In this document: positions 42,172-51,521 of the stretch, in pieces
How the letters are laid out: each line of letters begins with the position of its first letter
How positions within the stretch are numbered: position 1 is the stretch's first letter
From: Cellulophaga omnivescoria
GTDB lineage: Bacteria > Bacteroidota > Bacteroidia > Flavobacteriales > Flavobacteriaceae
Reading direction: 5' to 3'
DNA: 64,000 nucleotides
NCBI RefSeq assembly: GCF_001999725.1
Contig: NZ_MDDP01000043.1
Span: 170,877-234,876 of the forward strand
The notes under the pieces: model-generated
The model's input: the letters and a program-made list of their open reading frames with translations, nothing else
Told to the model about the DNA's origin: nothing
Database searches by the model: none
Position numbers and translations under genes: made by a program

Positions 42172-43431
42172 ATGGGAGATAAAAAAAAAGTAGTAGTTAT
42201 AGGTGCTGGTTTTGGTGGTATAACTATAGCAAAAGCTTTTAAAAACAAAAATGTAGACGTACGTCTAATAGATCAAAACAATTACCATAACTTTCAGCCT
42301 TTAATGTATCAAATTGCAACTGGTGGTCTAGAACCAGATAGCATAGCTTATCCTGTTAGGCGTATTTTTAGAGGATACAATAATGTTACGTTTAGAATGG
42401 CCAATGTTTTTTCTGTTAATTCGGAAGCTAAAGAGCTAGATACTTCAATTGGTACAATTAAATATGACTATTTGGTTATTGCAACAGGAAGTCAAAACAA
42501 CTTCTTTAATTTTGAACCTATAAAGGATGAATTGCTTACACTTAAATCTATACCAGACGCATTAAACTTAAGAAGTTACATTTTTCAAAATTTAGAAAAA
42601 GCACTAGCTAAAAAGGATATAGAGCCATTAGATGAAATATTAAATATTGCAATTGTTGGTGGTGGACCAGCAGGTTTAGAGTTGGCTGGTGCGCTGGCAG
42701 AAATGAAAAAGCACGTTTTACCTAAAGATTTTCCGGATTTAGACATTTCTAAAATGAGTATAAATTTATACGAGGCTTCTCCTAACTTATTAAATGCAAT
42801 GTCTAAAGAAGCTTCAGAAAAAAGTTTACTGTATTTAAATAATTTAGGAGTTAATGTACATTTAAACTCTAGAGTTAGCTCATACAAAAACAATAAGTTA
42901 CAAATAGGTGATAGTAGTTTTTATACAGATACTGTAATTTGGACAGCTGGTGTTAAAGCTGCACCTATAAGTGGTTTGCCAAAACAGGCCATAGTTGGTG
43001 GTAACCGTATTGCTGTAGATCAATACAACCAGGTAATACAAGCTAACGATGTTTTTGCAATTGGTGATGTTGCTGCGCATATTACAGAAAATAATCCTAA
43101 TGGTTTACCTATGTTGGCTCCAGTAGCACAGCAACAAGGTGCGCATTTGGCAAAAAATATAATGAAATTGGTAAATAATGAAAAACCCGAACCTTTTGTT
43201 TATGTAAACAAAGGAGTAATGGCTACCATAGGCCGTAAAAAAGCAGTGGTAGATTTACCTAAATTTAAGTTTCAAGGAACATTTGCTTGGATTGTGTGGA
43301 TGTTTATACATATAATGTCTTTGGTAGGTTTTAAAAATAAAATATCTGCTTTTATGGGATGGATGACTAATTATTTTACCTACGATAGGCCATTAGGATT
43401 AATTATTAGGCCATTTACTAAAAGAAAATAA
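42172..43431 (+). CDS. ndh: Type II NADH:quinone oxidoreductase (NDH-2)
   Basis: A 419-residue flavoprotein with two Rossmann motifs: FAD-binding VVIGAGFGGITIAKA at the N-terminus and NAD-binding IVGGGPAGLELAGAL at about residue 160. A flavin-site GDVAAH follows. The C-terminal ~60 residues (WIVWMFIHIMSLVGF) are amphipathic/hydrophobic and anchor the protein to the membrane. It passes electrons from NADH to quinone without pumping protons. It is transcribed alone. Confidence 0.92.
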   Translation: MGDKKKVVVIGAGFGGITIAKAFKNKNVDVRLIDQNNYHNFQPLMYQIATGGLEPDSIAYPVRRIFRGYNNVTFRMANVFSVNSEAKELDTSIGTIKYDYLVIATGSQNNFFNFEPIKDELLTLKSIPDALNLRSYIFQNLEKALAKKDIEPLDEILNIAIVGGGPAGLELAGALAEMKKHVLPKDFPDLDISKMSINLYEASPNLLNAMSKEASEKSLLYLNNLGVNVHLNSRVSSYKNNKLQIGDSSFYTDTVIWTAGVKAAPISGLPKQAIVGGNRIAVDQYNQVIQANDVFAIGDVAAHITENNPNGLPMLAPVAQQQGAHLAKNIMKLVNNEKPEPFVYVNKGVMATIGRKKAVVDLPKFKFQGTFAWIVWMFIHIMSLVGFKNKISAFMGWMTNYFTYDRPLGLIIRPFTKRK

Positions 43432-43508
43432 TATTCTATTGTAGTTTATAGATTGATAATCAATTAAAAAGATGTAATTTCGCGGCTGGTTTTAAAAAAA
43501 ACACCCGA

Positions 43509-43958
43509 ATGAAACGTATAAATCAATATAAAAAGATGTTTTCTGTAGAGAATTCTATAGATCTTAAGTCATTAAAAACTAGCTACAGAAAGTTGGTTAA
43601 AGAGTGGCACCCAGATAAGTTTCAGGAAGGAGACGCAAAACGTGAAGAGGCTGAAATTAAAAGTAGAGAAATTATAGATGGCTACCATTTTTTGGTAAGT
43701 ATTGCTCCAGAAACTAAAGAGGCTAACGCAGAAGAATATAAAGCGTTAACAACAGCTTCTGGTATTTTAGACTTTCAGCATAATGGCCAGCTTTTAGAAA
43801 TTACTTTTTTAGATGGTACTACCTATGAATATTTTGGTGTTCCTAAAAAAATATACATAAAAATGATTAACTCAGATAAGATTTACCGTTTTGCAAAACG
43901 TAATATTTTTGAGTCTTATATGTACCGTAAGTCCAAAAAAACAACACAAGAAGCTTAG
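43509..43958 (+). CDS. J-domain / KTSC-domain fusion protein
   Basis: A 149-residue protein. The N-terminus is a J domain with the HPD motif (KEWHPDKF) at about residues 38-41, so it can stimulate DnaK. The C-terminal half is a KTSC domain (ITFLDGTTYEYFGVPKKIY), a small domain often found with lysyl-tRNA-synthetase or RNA-processing genes. There is no membrane segment. J plus KTSC fusions occur in flavobacteria but have no known client. Confidence 0.85.
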   Translation: MKRINQYKKMFSVENSIDLKSLKTSYRKLVKEWHPDKFQEGDAKREEAEIKSREIIDGYHFLVSIAPETKEANAEEYKALTTASGILDFQHNGQLLEITFLDGTTYEYFGVPKKIYIKMINSDKIYRFAKRNIFESYMYRKSKKTTQEA

Positions 43959-44052
43959 TAATTTTTTATTTAATTAAAACTCTGTAATTTATTGTTTTTA
44001 AATATTTTAACAGGTCTTGGTTAAATATTTTTTTATTGTGTTTGTTATATGT

Positions 44053-44087
44053 AAAAGCCCGTAAACAAATTTGTTTACGGGCTTTTT
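44053..44087. terminator. Bidirectional terminator
   Basis: Perfect palindrome AAAAGCCCGTAAACAAA / TTTGTTTACGGGCTTTT between the J/KTSC gene and the convergent electrophile-stress operon. Confidence 0.92.
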
Positions 44088-44108
44088 ATTTACTAATTAA
44101 ACACTTAA

Positions 44109-44918
44109 TTATTTGTTTAATTCTGCAACTAGTTTTTCTGCTACTAACTCAGACGATGCTGGGTTTTGACCAGTAATTAAATTACCATCTTGTATTGCAT
44201 ATGCAGCCCAATCCTCTTTTTTAGAATAAATACCACCATTTTCTTTTAGCATATCTTCAACTAAAAAAGGTACAACATCTGTAAGTTGTACAGCTTCTTC
44301 TTCAGAATTTGTAAATCCTGTTACTTTTTTACCTTTTACTAATGGGTTGCCATCTACATCTTTAACACCTTTTAAAGCAGCAGGAGCATGACAAACAAAT
44401 GCCACTGGTTTTTTCTGTGCATTAAATTTTTCAATTAAAGCAATAGATTTCTCATCGTTGGCTAAATCCCATAATGGACCGTGACCACCAGGATAAAATA
44501 CAGCATCAAAATCATCTGCATTCATATCTGCTAAAACCTTAGTGTTTTCAATTTTAGCTTTTGCATCTGCATCGTTATTAAAACGTTCTGTGTCTTCTGT
44601 AGCTGCATCAGGAGCATCACTACTTGGATCTATTGGAGCAGCACCACCTTTTGGTGTGACAATTGTAATTTCTGCCCCTTTGTCTAATAAATTGTAATAC
44701 GGATTAGCAAATTCCTCTACCCAAAATCCTGTTTTTTTACCAGTGTCTCCTAATTTATCGTGTGATGTTAATACAAATAATACTTTCATTTTTTTATCTT
44801 TTTTAAGTTCTTTTTTATCTTCTAAAACTTTTTCAGAAGATTGCTTTTCTTTTTTGTTATTGCAAGCTGTAACTGTTAATATAACAAGTGCAATAACTGT
44901 TGTTTTAATTAAATTCAT
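44109..44918 (-). CDS. DJ-1/PfpI-family (Hsp31-like) lipoprotein
   Basis: A 269-residue lipoprotein (Cys19 after LTVTA). Residues ~45-269 form the DJ-1/PfpI domain with the nucleophile elbow AFVCHAPAAL (Cys176, His177) and the PGGHGPLWDL glycine loop. Hsp31/YraA-type members detoxify methylglyoxal or act as chaperones. The lipid anchor is unusual for this mainly cytoplasmic family. It is the last gene of the TetR-nitroreductase-MDR-YqhD operon, 9 bp after the alcohol dehydrogenase, which supports reactive-aldehyde detoxification. Confidence 0.88.
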   Translation of the reverse strand: MNLIKTTVIALVILTVTACNNKKEKQSSEKVLEDKKELKKDKKMKVLFVLTSHDKLGDTGKKTGFWVEEFANPYYNLLDKGAEITIVTPKGGAAPIDPSSDAPDAATEDTERFNNDADAKAKIENTKVLADMNADDFDAVFYPGGHGPLWDLANDEKSIALIEKFNAQKKPVAFVCHAPAALKGVKDVDGNPLVKGKKVTGFTNSEEEAVQLTDVVPFLVEDMLKENGGIYSKKEDWAAYAIQDGNLITGQNPASSELVAEKLVAELNK

Positions 44919-44927
44919 TTTAGCAAT

Positions 44928-46085
44928 TTAGTATGCCATTTTTACAATTTTTTCTGCATCTTCTGGCAATAATGCTTGGCGCTCACCTAATTTCCAACCA
45001 CGCTCTGTAAAACGTTTGGCTATTTCTTCTGCAGTACCTTCATAATCTTTTGTATAGTCAGATAATTTAGTATCTATACCTAATTGGTGAAAGAAAGCCT
45101 CAGTTTTTTCTATAGCAGCATAGGCTTTATCATCTATACTACCTTCCGTTACATTCCAAACACGTTCTGCATATTGTGCTAATTTTTCCTTTTTAGCTTC
45201 AAAATTGTATTTGTAATGACTAGGTGTAACTACAGCTAATGTTCTTGCGTGGTCTATACCAAATAAAGCTGTTAACTCGTGCCCCATCATATGTATAGCC
45301 CAGTCTCCTGGAACTCCTTGTTGTATTAAACCATTTAAAGCCATTGTACAACTCCACATAAAGTTAGATGCTGCTTCATAATTTGTTGGGTCTTCTACAA
45401 CAGTAGGAGCAACTTCTATTAGAGTTTGCAAAATGCTTTCTGCAAAACGATCTTGCAATAACCCCCCAGCAGGGTAGGTCATATACTGTTCTAAAACGTG
45501 TGTAAAAGCATCTGTTATACCATTTGCTAACTGGCGTTTAGGAATAGATGTTATTACTTGCGGATCTAGGATAGAAAAAGTAGGGAACAATGCTGGTCCG
45601 CCCATAGATAGTTTTTCTTTGGTTTCTTCTCTAGATACTACCAAACCAGAATTCATTTCAGAACCAGTTGCTGGTAGAGTTAATACTGTTCCAAATGGTA
45701 ATCCTTTGCTAGGACGCTCTTTGTTTTTTAGCATTTCCCAAGGCTCTTCACCTTCATACAAAGCCGCAGCAGATAAAAATTTGGTGCCATCTATTACAGA
45801 GCCACCACCAACAGCTAATAAATATGTTATGTTTTCATCTTTAATAACTTTTAGCGCATCCATAAGTATGTTGTACTCAGGATTTGCAGGAATACCACCA
45901 AACTCTACTATATCTACTTTAGCTAAAGCAGTTTTTACTTGGTCATAAATTCCGTTTTTTTTGATACTACCACCGCCGTAAAGCATTAAAACTTTAGCGT
46001 CTGAAGGTATTTCTTGGGTTAATTTATCAATTGTGTTTTTTCCAAAAATTATTTTAGTTGGATTTTTGTATTCAAAATTGTTCAT
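44928..46085 (-). CDS. Iron-containing alcohol dehydrogenase (YqhD-like)
   Basis: A 385-residue group III alcohol dehydrogenase of YqhD/BDH type. The NADPH-site GGGSIKKNG and GGGSVIDGTK, the metal-binding DAFTHVLEQ and HELTALFGIDHARTLA segments, and a length matching YqhD (387 aa) all fit. These enzymes reduce a broad set of aldehydes, including methylglyoxal and lipid-peroxidation products, using NADPH. The operon context (nitroreductase, MDR reductase, DJ-1 protein) supports that role. Confidence 0.92.
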   Translation of the reverse strand: MNNFEYKNPTKIIFGKNTIDKLTQEIPSDAKVLMLYGGGSIKKNGIYDQVKTALAKVDIVEFGGIPANPEYNILMDALKVIKDENITYLLAVGGGSVIDGTKFLSAAALYEGEEPWEMLKNKERPSKGLPFGTVLTLPATGSEMNSGLVVSREETKEKLSMGGPALFPTFSILDPQVITSIPKRQLANGITDAFTHVLEQYMTYPAGGLLQDRFAESILQTLIEVAPTVVEDPTNYEAASNFMWSCTMALNGLIQQGVPGDWAIHMMGHELTALFGIDHARTLAVVTPSHYKYNFEAKKEKLAQYAERVWNVTEGSIDDKAYAAIEKTEAFFHQLGIDTKLSDYTKDYEGTAEEIAKRFTERGWKLGERQALLPEDAEKIVKMAY

Positions 46086-46123
46086 TTTCTTTAGTTTTTA
46101 AGTTGATAAAAAAAATCTAACTT

Positions 46124-47122
46124 TTAGATTTTTACAATCATTTTCCCTTTGTTTTTACCATCAAACAGATCTATAAAAGCAGCAGGGATATTTTCAAATC
46201 CTTCTACTATAGTTTCTGTATAGGTTAACTTGTCTTGTGCCAACCAAGTTGATAATTCTTTCATTGCTTCTGGGAATTTATCGGCATAGTTAGAAACAAT
46301 AAAACCTTGCATTAAAGCACTGTTTTTTACTAAAAATGGTTGTACGCTTATACTTTTTGGTAACTCTGTATTGTTATAGACAGATATTGCGCCACAAATA
46401 ATCATTCTAGCAAATTTGTTAATGTTAAAAAGCACAGCATCAGATATAGGTCCGCCTACATTGTCAAAATAAACATCTACGCCATTTGGAGCGGCCTCTG
46501 CAATAGCAGCAGTCATATTTTTTGTAGTGTTGTAGTTAATACCAGCATCAAACCCAAATTTAGACTTAAGCATTTCTACTTTTTCATCTGTACCAGCAAT
46601 ACCAACTACGCGTAGTCCTAAAAGTTTACCAATTTGACCAACAACGCTACCAACGGCTCCGGCTGCACCAGATACAACAAGTGTTTCACCCGCTTTAGGT
46701 TTTCCTATTTCTGTTAATCCTAAATAAGCTGTTAAGCCCGTCATACCTAATATACCTAAATAAGCACTTAATGGCGCTTTAGATTTGTCTACTTTTAAAA
46801 GACCTTCTCCTGTAGACACTTGTTGTGTTTTCCAATCTAGCATACCAGAAACAAAATCTCCTTCTGCAAAATTTTCATTTTTAGAAGCAACTACTTTAGC
46901 AATAACACCAGAGTGTACTGGTTTATTTAACTCAAACGGAGGAACGTAAGATTTAGCATCGCTCATTCTTCCTCTTAAATAAGGATCTACAGAAACATAA
47001 GCGGTTTCTAATAGTATTTCACCATTAGTAATGGTAATATCAGATTCATTGGTTACAAATTCAAAATCTGAAACTGCTGGCCTTCCAACAGGTCTGTTTT
47101 TTAATAAAATTGTCTGAATCAT
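46124..47122 (-). CDS. NADP-dependent MDR oxidoreductase (CurA/PTGR type)
   Basis: Medium-chain dehydrogenase/reductase without zinc ligands, like curcumin reductase CurA and 2-alkenal reductases. It shows LKNRPVGRP at the N-terminus, VDPYLRGRMSD, VSGAAGAVGSVVGQIGKL for NADP binding, and FDNVGG. It reduces alpha,beta-unsaturated carbonyls. I use the ATG at 47122 (332 aa); an ATG 18 bases earlier would overlap the nitroreductase stop by 8 bp. The gene sits in the TetR operon. Confidence 0.9.
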   Translation of the reverse strand: MIQTILLKNRPVGRPAVSDFEFVTNESDITITNGEILLETAYVSVDPYLRGRMSDAKSYVPPFELNKPVHSGVIAKVVASKNENFAEGDFVSGMLDWKTQQVSTGEGLLKVDKSKAPLSAYLGILGMTGLTAYLGLTEIGKPKAGETLVVSGAAGAVGSVVGQIGKLLGLRVVGIAGTDEKVEMLKSKFGFDAGINYNTTKNMTAAIAEAAPNGVDVYFDNVGGPISDAVLFNINKFARMIICGAISVYNNTELPKSISVQPFLVKNSALMQGFIVSNYADKFPEAMKELSTWLAQDKLTYTETIVEGFENIPAAFIDLFDGKNKGKMIVKI

Positions 47123-47132
47123 AAGTTTTGTT

Positions 47133-47765
47133 TTATTCAATTACTGTTACTAAATCCTCTGTACTTTTACGTACTTTAACCAAGTTAACTAACCAGTCTT
47201 CTTCTGTTTTTCTGTATCCTAACGGAAGTAAAACAGCACTGCGCAATCCTTTTTCTCTTAAGCCTAAAATTTCATCAACAGCAACAGGATCAAAACCCTC
47301 TAACGGTGTTGCGTCTACCTTTTCAAAAGCGGCAGCCATAATTGCATGTGCAAAAGCAATGTATGCCTGTTTAGCGGCGTGATTAAAGTTTTCTTCAGCA
47401 TCTCTTTGTGGGTACATATCTAACAACATTTTTCTGTAGTTTTCCCAACCCTCGTTTTTAAAACCACGAATTTCATTTGTCAAATCAAACATATAGTTAA
47501 TACGTTCTGGAGTATAGGTATCCCAAGCAGCAAAAACTAGTAGGTGAGAGCAGTCTGTTATTACAGATTGGTTCCAAGCTATTGGTTTAATTTTCTCCTT
47601 AATTTCTTGGTTTTTCACTACTAAAATTTCAAAAGGCTGTAATCCACTAGAAGTAGGAGCTAAACGTGCAGCTTCAATAATCCTTTCAATTTTATCTTCT
47701 GCTACTTTTTCGCCATTCATTGCTTTAGCGGCATATCTCCAATTTAATTTATCTAATAACTCCAT
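47133..47765 (-). CDS. NfsB-like nitroreductase family oxidoreductase
   Basis: A 210-residue FMN protein of the NfsB branch. The N-terminal RYAAKAMN and APTSSGLQPFEILVV bind FMN, and LREKGLRSAVLLPLGYR is the C-terminal FMN loop. It reduces quinones and nitroaromatics with NAD(P)H. It is the second gene of the operon, directly after the TetR repressor gene (25-bp gap). Confidence 0.92.
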   Translation of the reverse strand: MELLDKLNWRYAAKAMNGEKVAEDKIERIIEAARLAPTSSGLQPFEILVVKNQEIKEKIKPIAWNQSVITDCSHLLVFAAWDTYTPERINYMFDLTNEIRGFKNEGWENYRKMLLDMYPQRDAEENFNHAAKQAYIAFAHAIMAAAFEKVDATPLEGFDPVAVDEILGLREKGLRSAVLLPLGYRKTEEDWLVNLVKVRKSTEDLVTVIE

Positions 47766-47790
47766 TATAGTTTATGTTTAGTTAATTTTT

Positions 47791-48369
47791 TTAAGCTTTT
47801 ATACTATTCCAAGCAGCTAAGTAAGCTTCTTGTATATGTTTTTGATTAAGAGTTATTGCACCTCTTTTTTGCGATATTATCAGAAATGATAAAGGAATAA
47901 TTGTGTATGCGTACATTAAATAGTCTGATAACTGGTTTAGAACTCCTTCTTTTCTGCCGCGTTCCCAAAGATCCAATAAGGTCTGAAAATGTTTAATGCC
48001 CTCTTCTCTGCTAGGTTCATCTATCATAGGAGTATTGTCACACTGAGCTAAAAACATAGCTTCTTCACAATTTTTAAATTTAAAATCTGCAATTCTATTC
48101 CAAATAATTTTAAATCCTTCTTCAACAGACATTTCTTCTTTATATGTTTTAAAGGCATAGTCTGTAAATTTCTCTTTAACTTCTATATAAGTTTTATTTA
48201 CTAAATCTTGCTTGTTTTCAAAGTACAAGTAAATAGTAGCAGGAGATACATTGGCCATTTTAGCAATTTTAGACATAGGTGTTGCATGAAAACCATTGTT
48301 ATTTACCAACTCTATAGTTGCTTTAACAAGGGCATTACGCTTATCTATGCTTTTCTGTAATTTTGCCAT
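47791..48369 (-). CDS. TetR/AcrR-family transcriptional repressor
   Basis: A 192-residue regulator. The N-terminal helix-turn-helix MSKIAKMANVSPATIYLYFENKQDL is typical TetR, and the remaining ~130 residues form an all-helical ligand domain containing a Cys-rich spot (CEEAMFLAQCDN) that could sense electrophiles. It is first in the operon it most likely controls. A 14-bp inverted repeat overlies its promoter. Confidence 0.92.
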   Translation of the reverse strand: MAKLQKSIDKRNALVKATIELVNNNGFHATPMSKIAKMANVSPATIYLYFENKQDLVNKTYIEVKEKFTDYAFKTYKEEMSVEEGFKIIWNRIADFKFKNCEEAMFLAQCDNTPMIDEPSREEGIKHFQTLLDLWERGRKEGVLNQLSDYLMYAYTIIPLSFLIISQKRGAITLNQKHIQEAYLAAWNSIKA

Positions 48370-48388
48370 AACTTTTTTAGTTCTACTG

Positions 48389-48396
48389 CAAAGATA
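48389..48396 (-). promoter_or_regulatory. -7 element of the TetR operon
   Basis: Minus-strand TATCTTTG, 19 bp before the repressor ATG, fits TAnnTTTG. The inverted repeat at 48403 lies between it and the expected -33 position. Confidence 0.6.
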
Positions 48397-48402
48397 TATA
48401 AA

Positions 48403-48416
48403 AATGAATGTTCATT
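48403..48416. promoter_or_regulatory. Candidate TetR operator
   Basis: Inverted repeat AATGAA-TG-TTCATT, also readable as GAATG-TT-CATTC shifted by 3 bp. It is immediately upstream of the operon's -7 element, where repressor binding would block RNA polymerase. GAATGAACATTC-like palindromes are typical TetR-family sites. Confidence 0.6.
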
Positions 48417-48469
48417 CTTTTTTTTAACGCTATTTAATATCATCTTAACAAAAATGTTAATTAAGAGCC

Positions 48470-49045
48470 TTAAATGTTAATGGGTGTTACACTGCCTAGT
48501 GTAAGGTTGTCTAAAGTAATATTGTTTATACGCACACGTACCAAACGTAGGGTAGGGAAACCAACAGCAGCAGTCATTTTACGTATTTGTCTAAATTTGC
48601 CTTCGGTAATACAAATGCTAATCCAGCTGTTAGGGCGGTGCCTTCCTAATCTAATTTTAGTGCTTGGTTCTGGTAAATTTTTTGGAGTTTCTATGTGTTT
48701 TACAATACAAGTTTTTGTTGTGTAAGTAGTACCATTTAATCCTATTACTACACCTTTTTCTAGCTTGGTTATAGCCTCATCAGTTATTATGCCATCTAAC
48801 TGTGCGTAATATTCTTTTTCTATGCCCAATCTGTTAATTGTATCACTCAATTTACCATCTGTAGTTAAAAGTAATAATCCTTCAGATTTTTCATCCAAAC
48901 GGCCAACAGGCATAATTCCTTTAGGAAAATTATAAAATTCAGCTAAAAATTTTTTGTTAAGCTGATTGTTGTCATTACTAGCCAACTGACTAAGAACACC
49001 ATATGGTTTATACATTTTGTAGTGAATATGTTGGCTTTTGGGCAT
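48470..49045 (-). CDS. RluE/RsuA-family pseudouridine synthase
   Basis: A 191-residue single-domain enzyme without an S4 domain, the layout of RluE, which modifies 23S rRNA. The catalytic Asp is in GRLDEKSEGLLLLT. KMYKPYGVLSQ at the N-terminus and EGKFRQIRKM near the end are RsuA-family motifs. It has a TATTTTTG -7 element at 49067-49074. The exact target base is inferred from family only. Confidence 0.9.
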   Translation of the reverse strand: MPKSQHIHYKMYKPYGVLSQLASNDNNQLNKKFLAEFYNFPKGIMPVGRLDEKSEGLLLLTTDGKLSDTINRLGIEKEYYAQLDGIITDEAITKLEKGVVIGLNGTTYTTKTCIVKHIETPKNLPEPSTKIRLGRHRPNSWISICITEGKFRQIRKMTAAVGFPTLRLVRVRINNITLDNLTLGSVTPINI

Positions 49046-49066
49046 AAAAGTAATTTGTTATTATAG

Positions 49067-49074
49067 CAAAAATA
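49067..49074 (-). promoter_or_regulatory. -7 element of the pseudouridine synthase gene
   Basis: Minus-strand TATTTTTG, 21 bp before the start codon. Confidence 0.5.
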
Positions 49075-49188
49075 GAAAGAAAAACAGAACTGCTATACAG
49101 ATTTAAACTCTATAAATATTAAGACAATTTTAAGAGTGAAGACAAAGGAACAAAAGTATCTTTATATCCGATAAAAAATCTATTATTA

Positions 49189-51312
49189 ATGAAAAAAATA
49201 TATACCATAGCACTTGTTACTGTTTTGTTTGCTTCTTGTAAAGATGCAAAAACAAAAACGGGGACAACTACCACTAACACTATGAATACTACAGAAAACC
49301 CGTTATTAGTAGAAAGTACATTACCTTATGGTGCGCCCAACTTTTCACTAATTAAAAATGAACACTTTAAACCTGCATTAGAACAGGGTATTAGAGCGCA
49401 AAAAGAAGCTGTAAGTAAAATTGCTAATAATACAGAGCCAGCTACTTTTGATAATACTATTTTAGAGTTAGAAAAAAGTGGAACACTGTTACAAAGCGTA
49501 CAAAATGTTTTTTCTGGACTAACAGGAGCACACACCAATGATGAGTTGCAAGCTGTACAAGAAGAAATGGCTCCTAAATTCTCTGAGTTACAAGATGGTA
49601 TTTATTTAAATGACAATTTGTTTAAGCGTGTAAAAGAATTATATGTTAAAAGAGATAGCTTAGTTTTAGATCCGGAATCATATAAGTTATTAGAATCTTA
49701 TTTTGAAGCCTTTGAAAAAGCAGGTGCAAACCTTAGTTCTGAAGATAAAGAAACGTTAAAAAAATACAACACAAAGTTAGCAACACTAATAAACAGTTTT
49801 AATAAAACTTTGTTGGAAGCTAATAATAATGGAGCATTAGTTTTTACAAACAAGGAAGATTTAGCTGGTTTAACAGAAGCTCAGTTAAAGTCGTTAGAAA
49901 ACAAAGACGGTGAAGGCTATAAAATTCCGCTACAAAATACTACGCAACAACCGTTATTGCAAAGTTTAGAAAACAGAGCTACTAGAGAAAAAATTTTTAA
50001 AGCTGCTTTTAACAGAGCAGATGGTACTAAAAATGATACCAAAGATATTATTACTAAGATAGCAGAACTAAGAGCTAAAAAAGGAGCTTTATTAGGCTTT
50101 AAAAATTATGCTGAGTGGAGTTTACAAGGTACTATGGCAGAAAAACCAGAAAATGTATTTACTATGTTTAATGGTTTAATACCTGCAGCTACTACTAAAG
50201 CAAAAAATGAAGCAGAAGAAATACAAAAAATGATTGCCAAAAATGGTAAAGATTTTACTTTGGAAGCTTGGGACTGGAACCGTTATGCAGAAATGGTAAA
50301 AAAGGAAAAGTACGATTTAGATGAGAGTGCTATTAAACCATATTTTGAGATAAAAACAGTTTTAGAAAAAGGTGTTTTTTATGCAGCAGAAAAATTATAT
50401 GGTATAACATTTAAAGAACGTAAAGATATACCTACCTACCATAAAGATGTTATGGTGTATGAGCTATTTGAAGAAAATGGTGACCAATTGGGCTTATTTT
50501 ACGCAGATTATTTTGCTAGACCAAGTAAAAGAGGTGGTGCTTGGATGAGTAATTTTGTAACCCAGTCTCACTTGTATAACAAAAAACCTGTTATATATAA
50601 TGTGTGTAATTACCCAAAACCAGCAGAAGGTGATGAAGCCTTACTAACTTATGATGAAGTTAGTACTATGTTTCATGAATTTGGACACGCTTTACACGGT
50701 TTTTTTGCAAACCAAGAGTACCCTTCTTTATCTGGTACTGCTGTAGCAAGAGACTTTGTAGAGTTTCCTTCTCAGTTTAATGAAAACTGGGCTTTATACC
50801 CTGAGGTTTTAAAAAACTACGCACTACATTACAAAACAGGAGAAAAAATACCTCAAGAGTTAATTGATAAGATTAAAAAAGCAGGTACATTTAATCAAGG
50901 TTATAGTTTAACAGAAAACTTAGCAGCTTCTAATTTAGATATGAAATGGCATACTATTAGTCCAGATTTTACAATATCTAGTGCCAGTGCTTTTGAAAAA
51001 GATGCGCTACACAATACAAAACTAGATGTAGTAAGTGCTGTGCCACCACGTTACAGGTCTACTTATTTTGCTCATATTTTTGGAAGTGGTTATGCTGCCG
51101 GATACTACTCTTACTTATGGACAGAGATGTTACACCACGATGCATACAATTGGTTTGAAAACAATGGTGGTTTAACTCGTGAAAACGGGCAGCGTTTTAG
51201 AGATATGGTACTGTCTAGAGGTAATACTGTAGATTTAGAGGCTATGTATAAGAACTGGAGAGGTAGTGATCCTAAAATAGAACCTATGTTAAAAGCACGT
51301 GGTTTAAAATAA
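49189..51312 (+). CDS. M3-family metallopeptidase (peptidyl-dipeptidase Dcp-like) lipoprotein
   Basis: A 707-residue thimet-oligopeptidase-family enzyme with a lipoprotein signal (VLFASC, lipidated Cys ~17) and the zinc motif HEFGH (His496-His500) in MFHEFGHALHGFF, followed by GFFANQEYPSLSGTAVARDF. Dcp-type members remove dipeptides from C-termini of short peptides in the periplasm. Length is normal. The lipid anchor is frequent in Bacteroidota Dcp. It is a single gene. Confidence 0.93.
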   Translation: MKKIYTIALVTVLFASCKDAKTKTGTTTTNTMNTTENPLLVESTLPYGAPNFSLIKNEHFKPALEQGIRAQKEAVSKIANNTEPATFDNTILELEKSGTLLQSVQNVFSGLTGAHTNDELQAVQEEMAPKFSELQDGIYLNDNLFKRVKELYVKRDSLVLDPESYKLLESYFEAFEKAGANLSSEDKETLKKYNTKLATLINSFNKTLLEANNNGALVFTNKEDLAGLTEAQLKSLENKDGEGYKIPLQNTTQQPLLQSLENRATREKIFKAAFNRADGTKNDTKDIITKIAELRAKKGALLGFKNYAEWSLQGTMAEKPENVFTMFNGLIPAATTKAKNEAEEIQKMIAKNGKDFTLEAWDWNRYAEMVKKEKYDLDESAIKPYFEIKTVLEKGVFYAAEKLYGITFKERKDIPTYHKDVMVYELFEENGDQLGLFYADYFARPSKRGGAWMSNFVTQSHLYNKKPVIYNVCNYPKPAEGDEALLTYDEVSTMFHEFGHALHGFFANQEYPSLSGTAVARDFVEFPSQFNENWALYPEVLKNYALHYKTGEKIPQELIDKIKKAGTFNQGYSLTENLAASNLDMKWHTISPDFTISSASAFEKDALHNTKLDVVSAVPPRYRSTYFAHIFGSGYAAGYYSYLWTEMLHHDAYNWFENNGGLTRENGQRFRDMVLSRGNTVDLEAMYKNWRGSDPKIEPMLKARGLK

Positions 51313-51331
51313 ACGCGATTGTATAAATTTT

Positions 51332-51357
51332 AAAAGGAGCCTATATGGCTCCTTTTT
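51332..51357 (+). terminator. Terminator of the M3 peptidase gene
   Basis: Stem AAAAGGAGCC / GGCTCCTTTT with loop TATAT and trailing T-run. Confidence 0.85.
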
Positions 51358-51521
51358 GTTTTTAGCACGCTAAATTTTAGCTTATTTTAAGTGTTGTATA
51401 AACATTATAAAGTTAGTATTTAGCGAAATCCTTTTCGTGGTTTTAACAAATTTTATAGATACTCCTTTTATCAATTACCTCTTATATTTTTTACATTTAC
51501 TAAAACCAAATTTAAATTAAC

